From: Pelargonium nanum
Taxonomy: Eukaryota; Streptophyta; Magnoliopsida; Geraniales; Geraniaceae
Reading direction: 5' to 3'
DNA length: 22,347 bases
Assembly: GCA_036897485.1 (NCBI GenBank)
Contig: JAYMTF010001592.1
Location: forward strand, 1-22,347
The notes beneath the pieces were generated by a model that saw only the letters and a list, made by a program, of their open reading frames with translations, was not told the DNA's origin and made no database searches. The position numbers and the translations under genes are program-made. Shown in pieces: positions 20,183 to 22,347 of the stretch (its first letter is position 1; each line of letters starts with the position of its first letter).

Positions 20183-20580
20183 CACGTGACCACGCTCCTA
20201 TTTCTCTTCTTCATCAATCATCATCACGTGCCTTATCACTCCATCATCAAAGTGGGTTTATTTTTCGTAAAAACAATAATAAGTTTTTTTTTATGAATAA
20301 CAATAATAAGTTACTTTTGGTGTGAACCATTCAATTTAAATTAGTTAGTAGTATATATTTTCTTTTGTGTCTTTGTGTATAGTGTTTTAAAAAACTCATG
20401 AGATACTGATTACTCATTAATTACATTTATAACATTACTTAATTATAATATATTTTGGAAAAATGTTCCATTTTATCAAGTACTAATTCAAAACAAACTA
20501 TTGTTAAAAAAAATTCAAAACAAAGTATTCAATTGAGGGAAGAGGATAGAAAATTTACTATGTTTTTCTCTATAAATACA
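20183..20580 (+). promoter_or_regulatory. Promoter-like stretch: two G-boxes and a TATA box, no downstream gene seen
   Basis: CACGTG occurs at 20183-20188 and 20225-20230. A good TATA box TATAAATA lies at 20571-20578, followed about 30 bp later by CT-rich sequence (20603-20623) resembling plant initiator regions. No coding frame or known RNA follows within the window. The TATA box lies in very AT-rich DNA, so chance is a real possibility. Confidence 0.3.
20272..20312. repeat. Short direct repeat, 14 bp twice
   Basis: AACAATAATAAGTT occurs exactly at 20272-20285 and 20299-20312, separated by a T-rich spacer. It looks like a small slippage duplication or footprint. Confidence 0.7.
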
Positions 20581-20599
20581 CTATTAAACACCCATAATT

Positions 20600-22320
20600 T
20601 AATGTCTCTCAACTGTTCTCTCCAAATATACATATATATATACATATATTATTTTTGTTATTATCATTTGTCTTTTACCAAACAAATAAACTTTTTAATG
20701 TTGCTTGCACTATAATTTTGTCACTGTAAAAGATAAAAATATAAAGTTTCGAAAGGGAAAAATCATTATATGGCAATTGGTAACAATGAATCATATCATT
20801 GATTGTGTCCAACGACTTTGTAATATAAATGGTCTTATCAAAACTTATGCATGCTTGTCCATAATGTCTCCAAAAATATAAATATTTTGAAATTAAAAGC
20901 CTCGAAAATATGACCAAACATATATTTTACATATTGTTATGGCACGAGTAGAGGCCTTCATCATTTATTTACTGTACATGAAGGGTCACACATTTTACCA
21001 CAATTTTTTTTATTACTTTTGTTATGTTTTATTATAGCTAAATTTATTTGGTACCTCTTAAATAAATAAATAAATATTAAAATAGTCATTTTTATACTCA
21101 AAATTATCTTTATATAACAAAATTTCTTTTATTCTCACACAAAACAGAATAGTTTGAATAACTCAAACAAAAAATAGTATGTTGAGGTCGTTTGTAGATG
21201 CATCATATATGATAATGATTTTACAACTACACAATACATTGTATATAGTTGGTGTAGGAGTATCCTATTACCCTTTTATTTTTTAATAATTCTTGTTTTT
21301 AATTAATTAGTTAAATTATTGGTCAAATTGTGAAATTAAATATAAGAATAATTTGACATATTTTGATATGGTTGACATGTGTAGTGTCCCCATGTGTGTG
21401 TGTATATTATAAAATAAATTTAGTATATGTTTATAAAGGTCCAGCCTCCATTGTACCTTTAAAATAAAAGAAGTCACTTTATTCTCAAGGGCACTATAAA
21501 CCTTTAGTGAATAAATTCTCTTACAATTATTTTAGTAAAGCTAAAAGGTTTTGGAAACATGATGTGTGTTGAGTCTCTATGACGTTATTTAGAATATACA
21601 TTTATTCGCAAAAACCTAGGTGTCCACATAATAGGTGCGATCCACAACATTATATAATTACTACATTTGTATATACATAATTTATACTCATGTTTCTTAT
21701 ATATAAAAAATAATTGTTCACAAATCTTATCTATATACAAACACATATAAATTCTCCGTATAATATAGGAATGACAACGGGACGAGATTGAATTTTAATA
21801 AATGGATTCATAGTGAAAATATAATAAATTATGAATATTTATCACAATAATACAAAAATAAGAAAATATTAAACATGTTAATCATAATAAAACAATCATT
21901 AAGGAGCTGAATATTTATGTGTGTAGCAAATATTACAGATTTTAATGATAAAGAAAATGAATATTGTGGATCTAACATGTTTATTACATTCTAATTAAGT
22001 AGATTAATCTAATACCGTATATAAGTACACGTATATTTATTACAATTAGTTGATTATTCTGTTTGCTATATATTTATTTTTCTTAAATTTGTTGATCCAA
22101 CATTATAAATATATAATACACGTCGATACAGAGATCTATATATAATTTATTTGTTGCTTTTAATTATACTAAGCTTTTATATGGATTTCCAAAATAAGCA
22201 TTCACATGTATTGTAGCTGGGAATTTTGTGGTATGGAAGCTCAGCTCATGATGCCTCGAGATTCTGTCAACTCTTTTTACGTCCCATGTCAACATGTATT
22301 TAAATAATTTGTACATTCAA
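20600..22320. other. Very AT-rich intergenic DNA with low-complexity repeats
   Basis: The stretch contains an alternating AT-type tract at 20626-20652 and an AAAT-type tract at 21060-21076, and is otherwise unstructured AT-rich sequence. No gene, splice structure or hairpin RNA was recognised. Confidence 0.6.
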
Positions 22321-22347
22321 TAATAATAATAATAATAATAATAATAA
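22321..22347. repeat. (TAA)9 microsatellite at the window edge
   Basis: Nine perfect TAA units end at the last base of the window, so the true length is unknown. Confidence 0.95.

Noticed and set aside
22216-22258. Resemblance to plant microRNAs (miR167-like GAAGCTCAGCTCATGATG; first seven bases of miR172 on the other strand)
   Set aside because: The match has several mismatches and indels and no complementary arm lies in the remaining sequence, so no hairpin precursor can be drawn.
1-22347. tRNA, rRNA or CRISPR features
   Set aside because: Scanning for tRNA B-box-like GTTCGA/GTTCAAA contexts found only isolated matches in introns or repeats without cloverleaf partners, and no regularly spaced repeat array exists.

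Overview
The window is nuclear DNA of a flowering plant, most likely a eudicot. The grounds are: short GT-AG introns in AT-rich DNA, AT-rich intergenic spacers with simple repeats, and three plant-type families (class I formin, BTB-TAZ scaffold protein, plant IFRD/SAT32-like protein). The species cannot be fixed from the sequence. There are no bacterial operons, CRISPR arrays or tRNA genes.

Layout. (1) 1-3041, plus strand: the 3' half of a formin gene (proline-rich FH1 end plus complete FH2 domain), with a 3' UTR to about 3680. (2) 3723-3899, minus strand: a 58-codon ORF for a possible single-pass membrane peptide, convergent with the formin and preceded by a dense cluster of TGGGCY (site II) promoter motifs. 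(3) 5591-7886, minus strand: a five-exon BTB/POZ-TAZ gene (382 aa), with a probable non-coding leader exon near 8971-9300 and a 5' UTR intron of about 1.1 kb. (4) 9306-11040: ACGT-core promoter elements, then a spacer holding a decayed tandem repeat of about 100 bp. (5) 11358-15193, minus strand: a 13-exon IFRD-family gene (403 aa by my splice model) with two upstream ORFs in its leader. (6) 15466-15905: a fold-back (MITE-like) element just upstream of that gene. (7) 16176-17273, minus strand: an intronless CDS for a membrane-anchored alpha/beta hydrolase (365 aa) with one or possibly two spliced non-coding leaders (17811-17990 and about 18754-18900). (8) 18920-22347: gene-poor AT-rich DNA with a decayed RNase H-like retroelement fragment (19214-19525), a promoter-like stretch with no visible gene, and microsatellites that run to the window edge.

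The genes do not form a pathway or cluster. They are ordinary plant housekeeping or regulatory genes: actin nucleation, a BTB-TAZ scaffold, an IFRD regulator and an uncharacterised hydrolase. I rebuilt the exon structures by checking reading phase across every proposed junction. UTR limits and the upstream non-coding exons are inference. I found no clear new multi-gene system. The best candidates for something undescribed are the small membrane ORF at 3723-3899 and the uncharacterised anchored hydrolase.
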